Origin: CAVOEB01 sp965249645
GTDB lineage: Bacteria > Pseudomonadota > Alphaproteobacteria > UBA828 > JAPUJA01
NCBI GenBank assembly: GCA_965249645.1
Contig: CBDFML010000008.1
Coordinates: forward strand, 1 to 64,000
Reading direction: 5' to 3'
DNA: 64,000 bases
Part shown: in pieces, positions 17,821 through 26,642 of the stretch
How positions within the stretch are numbered: position 1 is the stretch's first letter
How the letters are laid out: each line of letters starts with the position of its first letter
Notes under the pieces: generated by a model
The model's database searches: none
What the model saw: only the letters and a program-made list of their open reading frames with translations
Told to the model about the DNA's origin: nothing
Made by a program: the position numbers and the translations under genes

Positions 17821-19065
17821 ATGTCGATGATGTCTATGAAAGAGCTCGCCGAACTTCGCAGTGAGCATAAGTTTAATCCCGATCCGACGTGTACATACAC
17901 GTTGCCGCAACATTACTATACGGACCCGGAGATTTACGCGCGCGAGAAAGAGGAGATTTTCTACAAGACGTGGAATTATGCCGGAGCGCTCGAGCATCTG
18001 AGCGAGATCGGCGACTACATCACCTGTAATGTCGCCGATCAGGGTATCTTCGTCATCCGGGCAAAAGACAATGAGCTTCACGCGTATTACAATGTTTGTC
18101 AGCACCGCGCCGCGGAACTGGTCCAGGGCCGGGGCAACAGCAAGAAATTACTGATTTGCCCCTATCACTCATGGACTTACGATAGCCTGGGAAATCTGGT
18201 CACGGCGCCGGGCACCGAAATCATGGAGGGCTTCGATCGGGAAGTATTTTGCCTCACGGAAGTGCGGGTCGAGCAATTCTGCAACCTCGTTTTCGTGAAC
18301 CTGGACCCGGACGCGAAGACTTTGAAAAGCCAGGCGAGTTTGCTTGAGGATGAGTACTACCATTTCGTTCCGGAACTCGACGACCTGAAGTTCTGTCACC
18401 GCTTCACGTGGGACGTAAAGTCCAACTGGAAGATATTCGCGGAGAATTTCGCCGAATGCTACCACTGCCCGACGGTGCATCAGGGCCTGAAGGAAGTTGT
18501 CGATCTGAGCGCCTTACGCATGTACAGCTACGACATTCACACCACCATGATCGCCCCGGACCTAGGCTTCGACGAAGGCGCTCTGGACCCGGATAATGAT
18601 AATCCTCTGAAAAAGTCCAACGACGAGATACAGGTCGGGCTATTCGACAACTTGTGGCCCAACACCGCGTTCGCGATCTGGCCGGGGACGACGAATTTTC
18701 AGGTGGTGACGGCGGTTCCCTACAGCGCGGAGGGACATATCGAGCACTGGGATTGCTTCTACCGGACGAATCCCTGTACGGAACGCGAACTGGAATTCAT
18801 GAGATTCGTCGGCGAGCAGGTTCAGGAAGCGGAAGATATTCCGACGCTCGAGAGCGTCCAGCGGAACCAGCACTCGCGGGGATATAAGCAGGGTCGCTAC
18901 GTCGTCGATAAGAAGGGCGGCACGACGGCGCAAACCGAGCACTGCGAGCATTTTCTCTGCACTCTCCTCTTGAACGCGCTGGAGGGAGTACCGCGCATCC
19001 CGCTTCAGGAAAACGTGCCCCATTACAAGAATCTGAGGGGAAAGCTCAAGTCTTCGGCGCGATGA
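17821..19065 (+). CDS. Rieske-type aromatic/amine oxygenase alpha subunit
   Basis: A 414-residue oxygenase. The Rieske [2Fe-2S] site is NVCQHRAAEL plus LLICPYHSWTYD (about residues 92-117). The mononuclear iron site is NFAECYHCPTVH (about residues 210-221). Family relatives include choline, carnitine and glycine-betaine monooxygenases and other ring- or N-methyl-hydroxylating enzymes; the substrate cannot be read from the sequence. The start at 17821 has GGAGG 6 bp upstream; 17809 is in frame but lacks such a site. No reductase gene is nearby, so electrons must come from elsewhere. A VOC gene follows. Confidence 0.88.
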   Translation: MSMMSMKELAELRSEHKFNPDPTCTYTLPQHYYTDPEIYAREKEEIFYKTWNYAGALEHLSEIGDYITCNVADQGIFVIRAKDNELHAYYNVCQHRAAELVQGRGNSKKLLICPYHSWTYDSLGNLVTAPGTEIMEGFDREVFCLTEVRVEQFCNLVFVNLDPDAKTLKSQASLLEDEYYHFVPELDDLKFCHRFTWDVKSNWKIFAENFAECYHCPTVHQGLKEVVDLSALRMYSYDIHTTMIAPDLGFDEGALDPDNDNPLKKSNDEIQVGLFDNLWPNTAFAIWPGTTNFQVVTAVPYSAEGHIEHWDCFYRTNPCTERELEFMRFVGEQVQEAEDIPTLESVQRNQHSRGYKQGRYVVDKKGGTTAQTEHCEHFLCTLLLNALEGVPRIPLQENVPHYKNLRGKLKSSAR

Positions 19066-19283
19066 GCGGACGGGCGAACCACCGTTCAGCGATCGCGATG
19101 GGGCAGTTGGAAAGGCGTACCGGTAATTTTTGGGAGGTCGGGAGGTGGGTGGCGGCCAACCCGTCGCCGCCCTCTCAATGCTGTCTGCCTTGGGGTCGGG
19201 TATCGCACCGGCGGGGAGGCCACGAGGGCCATTCCCGGGCGAGGAGCGTGACATCATTTCACGCGACGAGGGAAGGACACAAG

Positions 19284-19817
19284 ATGGATAGTCTGGATCC
19301 GTATCTTTTTAGCGACCTGCCCAACAGCATGTTCGATGGGGTTTCACAAATCGTTATCGAGACCGACGATATCGATAAGGCGGTCAGGGAATATGCCGAT
19401 CGCATGGGGATCGGACCATGGTGGGTAGGCCCGTTAAAGCCGCCGGCCATGACCGAGACGACATATTACGGCGAACTCCAAGAGTGCGTCTCGCAAATCG
19501 CGGTCGCGTTTACCGGCCCGGTGCAGTGGCTGCTTGTGGAGCCGAGGGAAGGCAAAAGCATTTATATGGATTTCCTCAAGGAAAAGAACGGGGGCATCCA
19601 TTACATAACGCTCACGCACAGCGACATCGCCTTCGACGATGCCGTCGAGTCGATTAAAGAGCGCGGATACGACTGCATCACGAGCGGGCGTTTCGGAAAG
19701 AACCGGTGGTTTAACTGGAAAGCGGGAGAGCCAAACCCCGTGACCTACGAGGTCTTGATCTGGCCCTCCGAACAAGGTCTGCCCGAGCCCGATTATTGGT
19801 ATCCGGCGAAGTCGTAA
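19284..19817 (+). CDS. VOC-superfamily (glyoxalase-like) protein
   Basis: A 177-residue vicinal-oxygen-chelate protein. VSQIVIETDDIDKAVREYAD opens the first beta-alpha-beta module, and GGIHYITLTHSD the second with a likely metal-binding His. The layout resembles methylmalonyl-CoA epimerase and related isomerases or dioxygenases. The start at 19284 is set by AGGGAAGGA just upstream. It probably works with the Rieske oxygenase 218 bp before it, by neighbourhood only. Confidence 0.78.
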   Translation: MDSLDPYLFSDLPNSMFDGVSQIVIETDDIDKAVREYADRMGIGPWWVGPLKPPAMTETTYYGELQECVSQIAVAFTGPVQWLLVEPREGKSIYMDFLKEKNGGIHYITLTHSDIAFDDAVESIKERGYDCITSGRFGKNRWFNWKAGEPNPVTYEVLIWPSEQGLPEPDYWYPAKS

Positions 19818-19856
19818 CGTCGACCCACCAAAACGCGCCTGGGGGCGCGACGAAGA

Positions 19857-19940
19857 TGACCAAGGCTGTGCACGTCATGATCCACATGAAGGATTTGGCT
19901 ATGGGGTTCAAACTGGCCGATCGGTCCGATTTCGTCGATG
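19857..19940 (+). pseudogene. 5' stub of a second VOC/glyoxalase gene
   Basis: Twenty-eight codons, MTKAVHVMIHMKDLA then MGFKLADRSDFVD, reading straight into the IS21 end at 19941. Lactoylglutathione-lyase-like proteins start this way but with about 8-10 more residues between the two parts, so a small in-frame deletion is likely in addition to the IS truncation. Confidence 0.55.
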
Positions 19941-20125
19941 TGTCAACGGCGGAGTAACAAGGGGTCATTGGGCGGTGTAAAAAGGGGCCACTCGGTGTTT
20001 GAGGCTTGTTCCCGTAGTCCATAGGAGGGACCCGCGCGCGGCGCGGCGTGCCTCTCAGTTGGCTGACGCGGCGGCGCGCGTGGGAGGGGCCTGTGAACCC
20101 ACGGGGGCAAGCGACGCGAGGTAGG

Positions 20126-20893
20126 TCAGGCTGATTTTTCGGGTTTTCTGCGGTTTTTGCTCTGGTTGAGCCGGTAGCTCTCGCCGTTCATCTCGAGAAT
20201 ATGGACGTGGTGGGTAAGGCGATCGAGCAAGGCGCCGGTGAGGTGCTCGGAACCGAATATCTCGGTCCATTCATCGAACGGCAGGTTGGAGGTGACCAGG
20301 ACGGAACCACGCTCGTAACGCTGGCTGAAGACCTCGAACAGCAACTCGGCGCCGGTTTTTGACAGCGGCACGAAGCCGAGCTCGTCGATGATCAGGATCT
20401 TGTATCCGGCGAGCCTCCTCTGGAACCGCAGCAACTGTTTGTCGTCGCGCGCCTCCATGAGCTCATGCACCAGAGCGGCGGCGGTGGTAAAGCCAACCGA
20501 AAGCCCTTTCTGGCAAGCGGCCAGACCGAGCCCAAGGGCGATATGGGTCTTGCCGGTTCCGCTGTTGCCAAGCGCGATCACGTTCTCCCGGCGGTCGATG
20601 TACTCGCCGCGGGCAAGCTCGAACACCAGCGTCTTGTTGAGCGAAGGGATGGCCTTGAAGTCGAACGCATCCAGGCTTTTAACCACCGGGAAACGGGCCG
20701 CCTTGATGCGCCGTTCTATCAGGCGGCGTTCCCGATCGATCAGCTCGAGTTCCGCCAACCGCTGTAGATAGCGGACATGGTCGACGCCTTCCGAGGCGCA
20801 TTGCCGGGCCAGCTTGTCGTATTCCCTCAGGAAGGTCGGCAGCCTGAGCGTCTTGAGGTGATGGTTCAGCAACAGCTGCGAGGTATCGGTCAT
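20126..20893 (-). CDS. istB: IS21-family helper ATPase IstB (copy 3)
   Basis: A 255-residue AAA+ ATPase. Walker A GNSGTGKTHIA and Walker B ILIIDELGFVPLS are intact. It starts at the ATG overlapping the istA stop by 4 bp. The C-terminal tail (NQSKNRRKPEKSA) differs from copy 1. Confidence 0.92.
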   Translation of the reverse strand: MTDTSQLLLNHHLKTLRLPTFLREYDKLARQCASEGVDHVRYLQRLAELELIDRERRLIERRIKAARFPVVKSLDAFDFKAIPSLNKTLVFELARGEYIDRRENVIALGNSGTGKTHIALGLGLAACQKGLSVGFTTAAALVHELMEARDDKQLLRFQRRLAGYKILIIDELGFVPLSKTGAELLFEVFSQRYERGSVLVTSNLPFDEWTEIFGSEHLTGALLDRLTHHVHILEMNGESYRLNQSKNRRKPEKSA

Positions 20894-22389
20894 GGTCTCA
20901 CCCCGGATAGCAGGCTCATGTAGCTCCCGGCCGAGGTCGTCGCGACCCGGGCCCTTGGGAGATACGGATAAAGCTCGAGATCGAGCCGCGGCGGCCGGCG
21001 CTCGATACGGCACAGCACCAGATGCTTGACGGCATCGAAGCCGATCGCCCCCAGCTTCAGCGCATCGCCGATTGCCGCCTCGACCTCGGCAAGACGGAAG
21101 CTCTCCAGAAGACGCAGGACCTGGACGTATTCCCGCTTGCCGGGCTTGCCCATACGGGCTTCCATCAGGCGGCGCAGCGTGGCGAAGGAATCGGGCAGAT
21201 GCCAACCTGCGAGCGGGGCGGCCTGGTCCAGCGCGCCGATCTTCTGCTCGATCAGCGGCAGGTAATGCAGAGGATCGAAGATCAGGTCCTCACGCTCATA
21301 GGAGCGCCGGTGCCGGGCGATGACATCGGCGCCGCAGCTGATCGCCACCTGGTCGACATAGCCCCGGATCAGCACCTCGCGATGACCGTAGGCCACGGGC
21401 ACCGAGTAATCATTGCCCTTGTAGCGTACCAGCGACAGAGAGCTCACCCGGCCGGGCCGGTGGTCGCAAGGCTCGTAGGGAACCGCTGGGAACTCAAGGA
21501 ATACTTCCCGGTCACGGGCAAGTCGTTCGCCGATCGTCTCGCTGTGGCGGCGCAGTCGGTCGTCCTGCCGACGGCGGCAATGGTCCTCGAGGCGGGCGTT
21601 CAGCACCTCGAAGCTCTCCAGATGGGGAACCGGTACCAGGTAGTTGCGCCGGATGAAGCGAACCAGCCCCTCTACCTTGCCCTTGTCGTTCCCCTTGCCT
21701 GGGCGGCCGAAACGGTCTTCGAACAGGTAATGGGATTGCAGCTCGCTGAACACCCGACTGCGCTGCCGGGTGCCATCGCCCAGGATCCGCGCCACCGCCA
21801 GTGTAGTGTTGTCATAGAGGACCGACTGGGGAACACCGCCGAAGAAGGCAAACGCTGATACATGGCCGTCGCAGAACGCCTCCGACGTCTCCGCCGGATA
21901 GGCCTTCACGAAGCTGGCATCGCTGTGCGGCAAATCGAAGGCAAAAAAGTGGATCTTCTGGAGTACGCCGCCAATTACCGCCAAGGCTTCGCCAAAGTCC
22001 ACTTGGGCATAGCCAGGCGGGTGATGCAGCGGCACGAACATCTCCCGCGACCGGTGTCGGCATGCCCGCACATAACCTTTGACGATGGTGTAGCCGCCGG
22101 TGAACCCGTACTCGTCGCGCAGCCGTTCGTAGATCCTCTTCACCGTATGACGCTGCTTGCGGTGAACCTTGCTGTCTTCCTCCAAAATCCGGTCGATAAT
22201 GCCCGTATATCCGTCCAGCTTCGGACGCCGTGGCGGTCGCTGACGCCGGTAGCCAGGCGGCACCGAAAACCCCAGTATCTTGCCCACCGTCTTGCGGTCG
22301 ATCCCGAAAACCCGCGCCGCCTCACGATTGCTCATCCCGTCGACATGGCACGCCCGTCGAACACGCGCATATAAATCCACTGAGTACAT
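20890..22389 (-). CDS. istA: IS21-family transposase IstA (copy 3)
   Basis: A 499-residue transposase of the same length as copy 1, with changes spread through the protein. The DDE segments VDFGEALAV, LYDNTTLAV and KGKVEGLV are all present. It looks intact. Confidence 0.92.
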   Translation of the reverse strand: MYSVDLYARVRRACHVDGMSNREAARVFGIDRKTVGKILGFSVPPGYRRQRPPRRPKLDGYTGIIDRILEEDSKVHRKQRHTVKRIYERLRDEYGFTGGYTIVKGYVRACRHRSREMFVPLHHPPGYAQVDFGEALAVIGGVLQKIHFFAFDLPHSDASFVKAYPAETSEAFCDGHVSAFAFFGGVPQSVLYDNTTLAVARILGDGTRQRSRVFSELQSHYLFEDRFGRPGKGNDKGKVEGLVRFIRRNYLVPVPHLESFEVLNARLEDHCRRRQDDRLRRHSETIGERLARDREVFLEFPAVPYEPCDHRPGRVSSLSLVRYKGNDYSVPVAYGHREVLIRGYVDQVAISCGADVIARHRRSYEREDLIFDPLHYLPLIEQKIGALDQAAPLAGWHLPDSFATLRRLMEARMGKPGKREYVQVLRLLESFRLAEVEAAIGDALKLGAIGFDAVKHLVLCRIERRPPRLDLELYPYLPRARVATTSAGSYMSLLSGVRP

Positions 22390-22508
22390 CCCCCCGCCTT
22401 CGATCAGTTCAAATCCGATGAAGGCTAGCCGCTGGCCCCTTTTTGAACCGCCCGCGCAGCCCGGGAATCAGGCCGCCTCAGTGGGGGATTATTGCGCCGC
22501 CCTTCTCA

Positions 22509-22797
22509 GAACAAGCTGCCGGTCCATTACCTTGCGCTCCGCCGCCGCGACGGGAGCTTGAGCGGCCCCTGGCCGGTCGAACCGGGTGTCGATGACAGAA
22601 CCGTCGTGCTGAGCGAGGACCCGGACCTCGAGCCCTACACCGGCGCCGACGAGGAGCGCACCCATTTCGCCTTCGGCCCCGGCGAGGCATGGGGCCTGCG
22701 GGCGCGCGTGCTGGCCGTGAGGCCGCGCGGCGAGCAGGTCGAGATCACCGCCGTCGGCGAGGACGCCCGCGTGCACGAGACCGATCAAGCCGCCTGA
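22509..22797 (+). pseudogene. 3' fragment of a second J-like tail gene
   Basis: About 95 codons directly after the IS21 end. They start LPVHYLALRRRDG and end DARVHETDQAA, matching the C terminus of the J-like protein at 9057-11366 with several substitutions. The upstream part is missing. Confidence 0.85.
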
Positions 22798-22811
22798 GTG
22801 GAGAGACGCCC

Positions 22812-23036
22812 GTGAACGAGACCCATATGATCGAGATCGAGCGGGTGCGCGCGGAGGCGGCACGGCATCTCGCGGAGCACGAGATCGCCTGCGAGCGGCG
22901 CTATGGCGATCTCCAGGCGCAGCTCACCAAGATCGAAGCGCTTCACATCCGGAACACGCGCCTGCTCACCATCCTGCTCGGCGGCATGCTCGCCGTCGCC
23001 ACACGCGCCTTCTGGCCGGCGCTGTTCGGCGGCTGA
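22812..23036 (+). CDS. Small single-helix membrane protein of the lysis module, copy 2
   Basis: A 74-residue GTG-started paralogue of the gene at 11381. The charged N-terminal helix is almost unchanged. The membrane helix differs (LLTILLGGMLAVATRAF), keeping its hydrophobic character, which indicates selection on the protein and not simple recent duplication. Confidence 0.65.
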   Translation: MNETHMIEIERVRAEAARHLAEHEIACERRYGDLQAQLTKIEALHIRNTRLLTILLGGMLAVATRAFWPALFGG

Positions 23037-23167
23037 CGCCGCTCGCGGCCACACCACCCCCCTCACACACCGATCCGCACCGACCGGACCGTCGTCCGCA
23101 CGGACGCCATCGCACGCGCGCCGGTGGCCGGGGTCGCTTTCACGTTCAACCCAATCGGAGGTTTGTC

Positions 23168-23632
23168 ATGCTGACCCTGCTCGGCAGTCTGCTGGGATTC
23201 GCCACCAGCGCCATTCCCGACATCATGAGCCTGTTCCGCGAACGGGCCGACCGCAAGCACGAGCTCGCCGTGCTCGATCGCCAGATGGAGCAGATGCGGG
23301 TCGGCCACAACCAGCGCCTCGAAGAGATCGAGGTCCAGGCTGACATTGCCGAAACGAAGGCGCTCTACATGCATGATGCAGCGCTGGACGGCAGCAGCCG
23401 ATGGGTGGACGGACTGCGCGCCTCGGTGCGCCCGATTATCACCTACGCCTTCTTCATCCTGTTCGCGGCCGTCAAGGGCTCCGGTCTCTACCTGTTGATC
23501 GTGGTCGAGGGCCTGCTCATCGCCGAGGCCCTGCCGCGCATCTGGGACGCCGAGACCCAGGCGCTGTTCGCTGCGGTGATGAGCTTCTGGTTCGGCAACC
23601 GAACCCTCTCGAAGCTCCGGGAGCGGCGCTGA
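23168..23632 (+). CDS. Three-helix holin (GTA-holin type), copy 2
   Basis: A 154-residue protein, same layout as the holin at 11735: one N-terminal hydrophobic segment, a charged linker with a few substitutions (DRQMEQMRVGHNQRLEEIEV), and two membrane helices. The lysozyme start follows 4 bp after its stop. Intact. Confidence 0.8.
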   Translation: MLTLLGSLLGFATSAIPDIMSLFRERADRKHELAVLDRQMEQMRVGHNQRLEEIEVQADIAETKALYMHDAALDGSSRWVDGLRASVRPIITYAFFILFAAVKGSGLYLLIVVEGLLIAEALPRIWDAETQALFAAVMSFWFGNRTLSKLRERR

Positions 23633-23636
23633 GGCC

Positions 23637-24086
23637 ATGCGCCATCTCACCGATGAGGGCCTCGCCCTGATCAAGCGCTTCGAGGGGTTTAGCCCTGAGA
23701 TCTACATCTGCCCCGGCGGCTGGCCGACCATCGGCTACGGCCATGTGGTCCGTGACGCCGAACGAGAGCGGTTCGAGGACGGCATCGACGAGGCGACCGC
23801 CGAGGAGATGCTACGCCGCGATGTCGCGAGCGCAGAGCGGGCCGTGCTGCGCCTCATCCGCGTCCCGCTCGAGGACGGCCGGTTCGACGCTCTCTGCTCA
23901 TTTGCCTTCAATCTCGGCACCGGTGCGCTACAGCGCTCGACGCTACGGCGCAAGGTCAACCGGGAGGAGCACAGCTCCGTGCCACCTGAGCTCCGGCGCT
24001 GGGTGTGGGCCGGAGGGCGCAAGCTCAAGGGGCTGATGCGGCGGCGGGAGGCGGAGGCGGTTTTCTACGCGGAAGGCCCGCACTAG
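23637..24086 (+). CDS. Phage lysozyme (GH24 endolysin), copy 2
   Basis: A 149-residue lysozyme with intact catalytic Glu (KRFEGFSP), Cys (IYICPGGW) and Thr (WPTIGYGH). Differences from copy 1 cluster in the central helices and at the C terminus (AVFYAEGPH). Full length, so this copy may still lyse cells with the holin upstream. Confidence 0.9.
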   Translation: MRHLTDEGLALIKRFEGFSPEIYICPGGWPTIGYGHVVRDAERERFEDGIDEATAEEMLRRDVASAERAVLRLIRVPLEDGRFDALCSFAFNLGTGALQRSTLRRKVNREEHSSVPPELRRWVWAGGRKLKGLMRRREAEAVFYAEGPH

Positions 24087-24156
24087 GCGAGTCCGGTTGG
24101 CGCAGGCGATCCACGCAAGGGTGGGCCTGCCGCCGTTTCGCCGATACAGTTTGGCG

Positions 24157-24525
24157 ATGAATGAAAACGACGAAGAACGCATCGCCGCCCATCTGGCCAA
24201 GACCATGGCCATGATGTGCGTCCGCAACACCATGCTCGAGGACATCCACGCCGGGCTGACGCCCGTCACCCGCACGGGAGACTATTCGGATGTCATGGTA
24301 ATCGACGCGGACGGGCGAAAAATCCCTTGGCCGGAGGTCTCGCATTTCGATGACGATGCAATGCGGGATCTGATAAAGCAGATCGTCAACCGGCTGTACA
24401 CGTTTCAGCTAATGGCGCGCGATCCCGGTTTCCAGAAATGGATGGCTCGTTGGGAGATGGTTGCCCGGAAGTGGGACGAGCCGGAGCTGGATGCCGGATT
24501 TCTCAAAGCTGTGGATCGTTCCTGA
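24157..24525 (+). CDS. Hypothetical 122-residue phage protein (intact copy)
   Basis: A small acidic helical protein (MNENDEERIAAHLAK, MRDLIKQIVNRLYTFQL, WMARWEMVARKWDEPELDAG). It is the intact counterpart of the broken gene at 12726. It follows the lysozyme by 70 bp, a frequent place for phage cargo genes. Function unknown. Confidence 0.65.
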   Translation: MNENDEERIAAHLAKTMAMMCVRNTMLEDIHAGLTPVTRTGDYSDVMVIDADGRKIPWPEVSHFDDDAMRDLIKQIVNRLYTFQLMARDPGFQKWMARWEMVARKWDEPELDAGFLKAVDRS

Positions 24526-24530
24526 AAAAT

Positions 24531-25304
24531 TTGAACAGTCGCCACCTTTTTGTCTTTGTGTTCCTGGTCGGGCTCGGCTCCGCAGCCGCGCTGGTTCTGG
24601 CGTCCCGGCTGGCAGCCGAAGACACCTGGCGTGGTCTGGTGGTCGCTCCCGAATATCGCTGTTCCCCTTACAATTCACGTGACTACGCCTACCCGCAATC
24701 CGTTGAAGCCGTGATCGTCGCCGAGCTCGGCGGCATCTATAGCCCCTATACGCTGGAGCGCTTCGCCAGCATCCGCGAGACCGACATCGAGCACATCGTT
24801 GCCAGGTCCGAGGCACACGACAGTGGGCTCTGCGTCGCCGCCGCTGCCACGCGGCGGCAGTTTGTCTCCGATTTTCTCAACCTCACCTTGGCTGCACCGG
24901 GCCTCAACCGCCACGACAAGCGCGACCATGACGCTGCCGGCTGGCTGCCGCCCATGAACCGGTGCTGGTTCGCGAACCGCGTCGTCGAGGTTCGCCGCAA
25001 GTACGGCCTCACAATCGACCGGCGCGAGGCCGATGTTTTGGAGCGCATCCTCTCATCCTGTTCATCGACGGAGCTTGAATTTCGAGCCAGTGCCTCCGGT
25101 CCACCGGCGGCTGTAATGCCGCCTGCTTCGCGGAACGATTCCTCATCAGGCGATGTCGATGCCCTCCGCTTGTGGGATGACAACGGAAACGGGAGGATCA
25201 CCTGTGCCGAGGCGCGGCGGCACGGCATCGCTCCAGTGCCGTTCACGCACCCTGCCTACCCGTTCATGCGGGACGGCGACGGCGACGGAGTGGTCTGTGA
25301 ATAG
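24531..25304 (+). CDS. Exported HNH-type nuclease with Excalibur domain
   Basis: About 257 residues. An N-terminal membrane or signal segment (FVFVFLVGLGSAAALVLA) is followed by an HNH/DUF1524-type nuclease region: ETDIEHIVARSEAHDSGLC, SDFLNLTLAAPGLNRHDKRD and WLPPMNRCWFANRVVEVRRK. The C terminus has an EF-hand-like LWDDNGNGRITCAEA loop and an Excalibur calcium-binding motif ending RDGDGDGVVCE. The product is probably a secreted or periplasmic nuclease. The start is uncertain: the TTG at 24531 avoids overlap with the upstream gene, while an ATG at 24438 would overlap it by 88 bp. Confidence 0.75.
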   Translation: MNSRHLFVFVFLVGLGSAAALVLASRLAAEDTWRGLVVAPEYRCSPYNSRDYAYPQSVEAVIVAELGGIYSPYTLERFASIRETDIEHIVARSEAHDSGLCVAAAATRRQFVSDFLNLTLAAPGLNRHDKRDHDAAGWLPPMNRCWFANRVVEVRRKYGLTIDRREADVLERILSSCSSTELEFRASASGPPAAVMPPASRNDSSSGDVDALRLWDDNGNGRITCAEARRHGIAPVPFTHPAYPFMRDGDGDGVVCE

Positions 25305-25395
25305 AACGCCAGCGCTGGACAGTTCGCGATTGGTCACTCCTTCAAATCCGGGCGAGCCACTGGAAAGTGAGTGGCGCGTCTAAGTAGAGGCCCTA

Positions 25396-26052
25396 ATGAG
25401 CGGCCATCGAGAAGTTAGCGACGCGGAATCCTTTACCTACGCCACCAGCAAGCTTGAGGCGGCGGCAGTGCTGTCCGCGTCCCATGTTCAGGACTGGGTC
25501 CCAGCTTACAACTTGGGATTCATTGGTATAGCCTACACGGCCGCCCACGAGGCCATGGAACTGCTGCTGAAGCTCTACCTCAGAAGGGGCCCGGGGGACC
25601 TGGAGCGCAAACAGGCTTGGGGCCACGATCTTGGCGACCTGTTCATGAAATGAGATGAGCACGGCCGAACGAAGGCCGAACTCGCCTATCAGCGGGGCGT
25701 GCTGGATGATCTGAGGATGAACCGAATTAACCGAGCGGCTCAACGTGCGACGCTCAACCTCGGGCCCACGAGGGAGCTACCAGACGATTATGAAGAACGA
25801 AAGGCGGAATACGAAGAAGCCTACCGACAATACCACGTCGAGCTGCTGCACAAGGGATCACCCACGGTGCGGCATGTTCTGCGCAAATTGGATTTTGCGT
25901 TAGGCGCAAGAAACATTACTCGGCTTTGCAAATCGTCGAGGTCCGAATCGATCAAGGGATTCACATGCAATCCAGAAGTCTGGTATCCAGAAGAGCTCCT
26001 ATCCATGAAGTGGGCACAATTCTCCGACGCCACTCGCCAAAACAAGCCACTA
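25396..26052 (+). pseudogene. HEPN-like gene with internal TGA, cut by IS5
   Basis: The frame from the ATG at 25396 runs 85 codons to a TGA at 25651-25653. It then continues open in the same frame (DEHGRTKAELAYQRGVLDD, later VRHVLRKLDFALGARN) to the IS5 end near 26053. Most likely a TGG (Trp) has become TGA. The first part, AAHEAMELLLKLYLRR followed by a GHDLGDLF motif, resembles HEPN domains, often RNases or partners of nucleotidyltransferases. The natural 3' end is missing. Confidence 0.55.
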
Positions 26053-26576
26053 GGGTGTGGACTCAATTGATCCATAGTCTTATCGCGAAGATGTGGATCA
26101 TGGCGAGGAAGTTGCGGCTGAGTTTTTCGAAGCGTGTTGCGAGCCTTCGCATGTCTTTCATGGTGCAGAAGAAGCGCTCGATGATGTTGCGCATTTTGTA
26201 AAGACCGACGTCATGGGAGATGGGCTCTTTGGCGTTGCTCTTTGATGGAATGACCGCCAGAGCCCCGTCATCGTCAATGAGCTGGCGGATGGCGCGTGAG
26301 CCGTAAGCCTTGTCGGCGACGACGGCAAGCGGCGCTCCGGCGCCTTCGAGAAGATCCGGCAGGACTTGACCGTCATGAACCTGACCGCCGGTGATGACAA
26401 AGCGCCGGGGACGACCGTGTTCATCGACTACGGCGTGAACCTTGCTTGTGCGGCCGCCGCGTGAGCGGCCGATATCCTGCGCCAGTTCCCCCCTTTTGCG
26501 CCGGCTGCCGCGCGGTGAGCCTTGACGATGGATGAGTCGATGAAGAACAGGCTGTCGCCGGAGTGTTCGGCAAGCC
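26053..26576 (-). mobile_element. IS5-family insertion sequence fragment
   Basis: The 3' half of an IS5 (IS427-type) transposase on the minus strand. SLFFIDSSIVKAHRAAAGAK with its catalytic Asp is next to the IS3 junction. After a frameshift near 26490 come the GRSRGGRTSKVHAVVDEHG region, a DKAYGSRAIRQL segment and the closing RNIIERFFCTMKDMRRLATR. The outer end GGGTGTGGACTC is at 26053. The 5' half is missing, cut by the IS3 at 26577. Inactive. Confidence 0.8.
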
Positions 26577-26642
26577 TGTCCTGCCCCCTTATAACTGTGC
26601 CACGTAATTCGTGATTTTCTACGAAGCTGTGGAGGTATTGGG

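Larger units (their letters stand above)
19941..22508 (-). mobile_element. IS21-family insertion sequence, copy 3 (complete, inverted, diverged)
   Basis: 2,568 bp, exactly the length of copy 1 but clearly diverged, and in the opposite orientation. Ends: TGTCAACGGCGGAGTAACAA at 19941 and, read inward from 22508, TGAGAAGGGCGGCGCAATAA. The flanks (TCGTCGATG and GAACAAGC) give no target duplication. It joins the VOC stub to the middle of a phage J-like gene. Confidence 0.92.

Noticed and set aside
19062..19283. An extended N terminus for the VOC protein
   Set aside because: The 74 extra residues have no resemblance to the family, and a good ribosome site precedes the ATG at 19284.
25651..25653. 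TGA read as selenocysteine or by suppression
   Set aside because: No selenocysteine insertion hairpin is evident, and the gene is also truncated by an IS, so simple decay is more likely.
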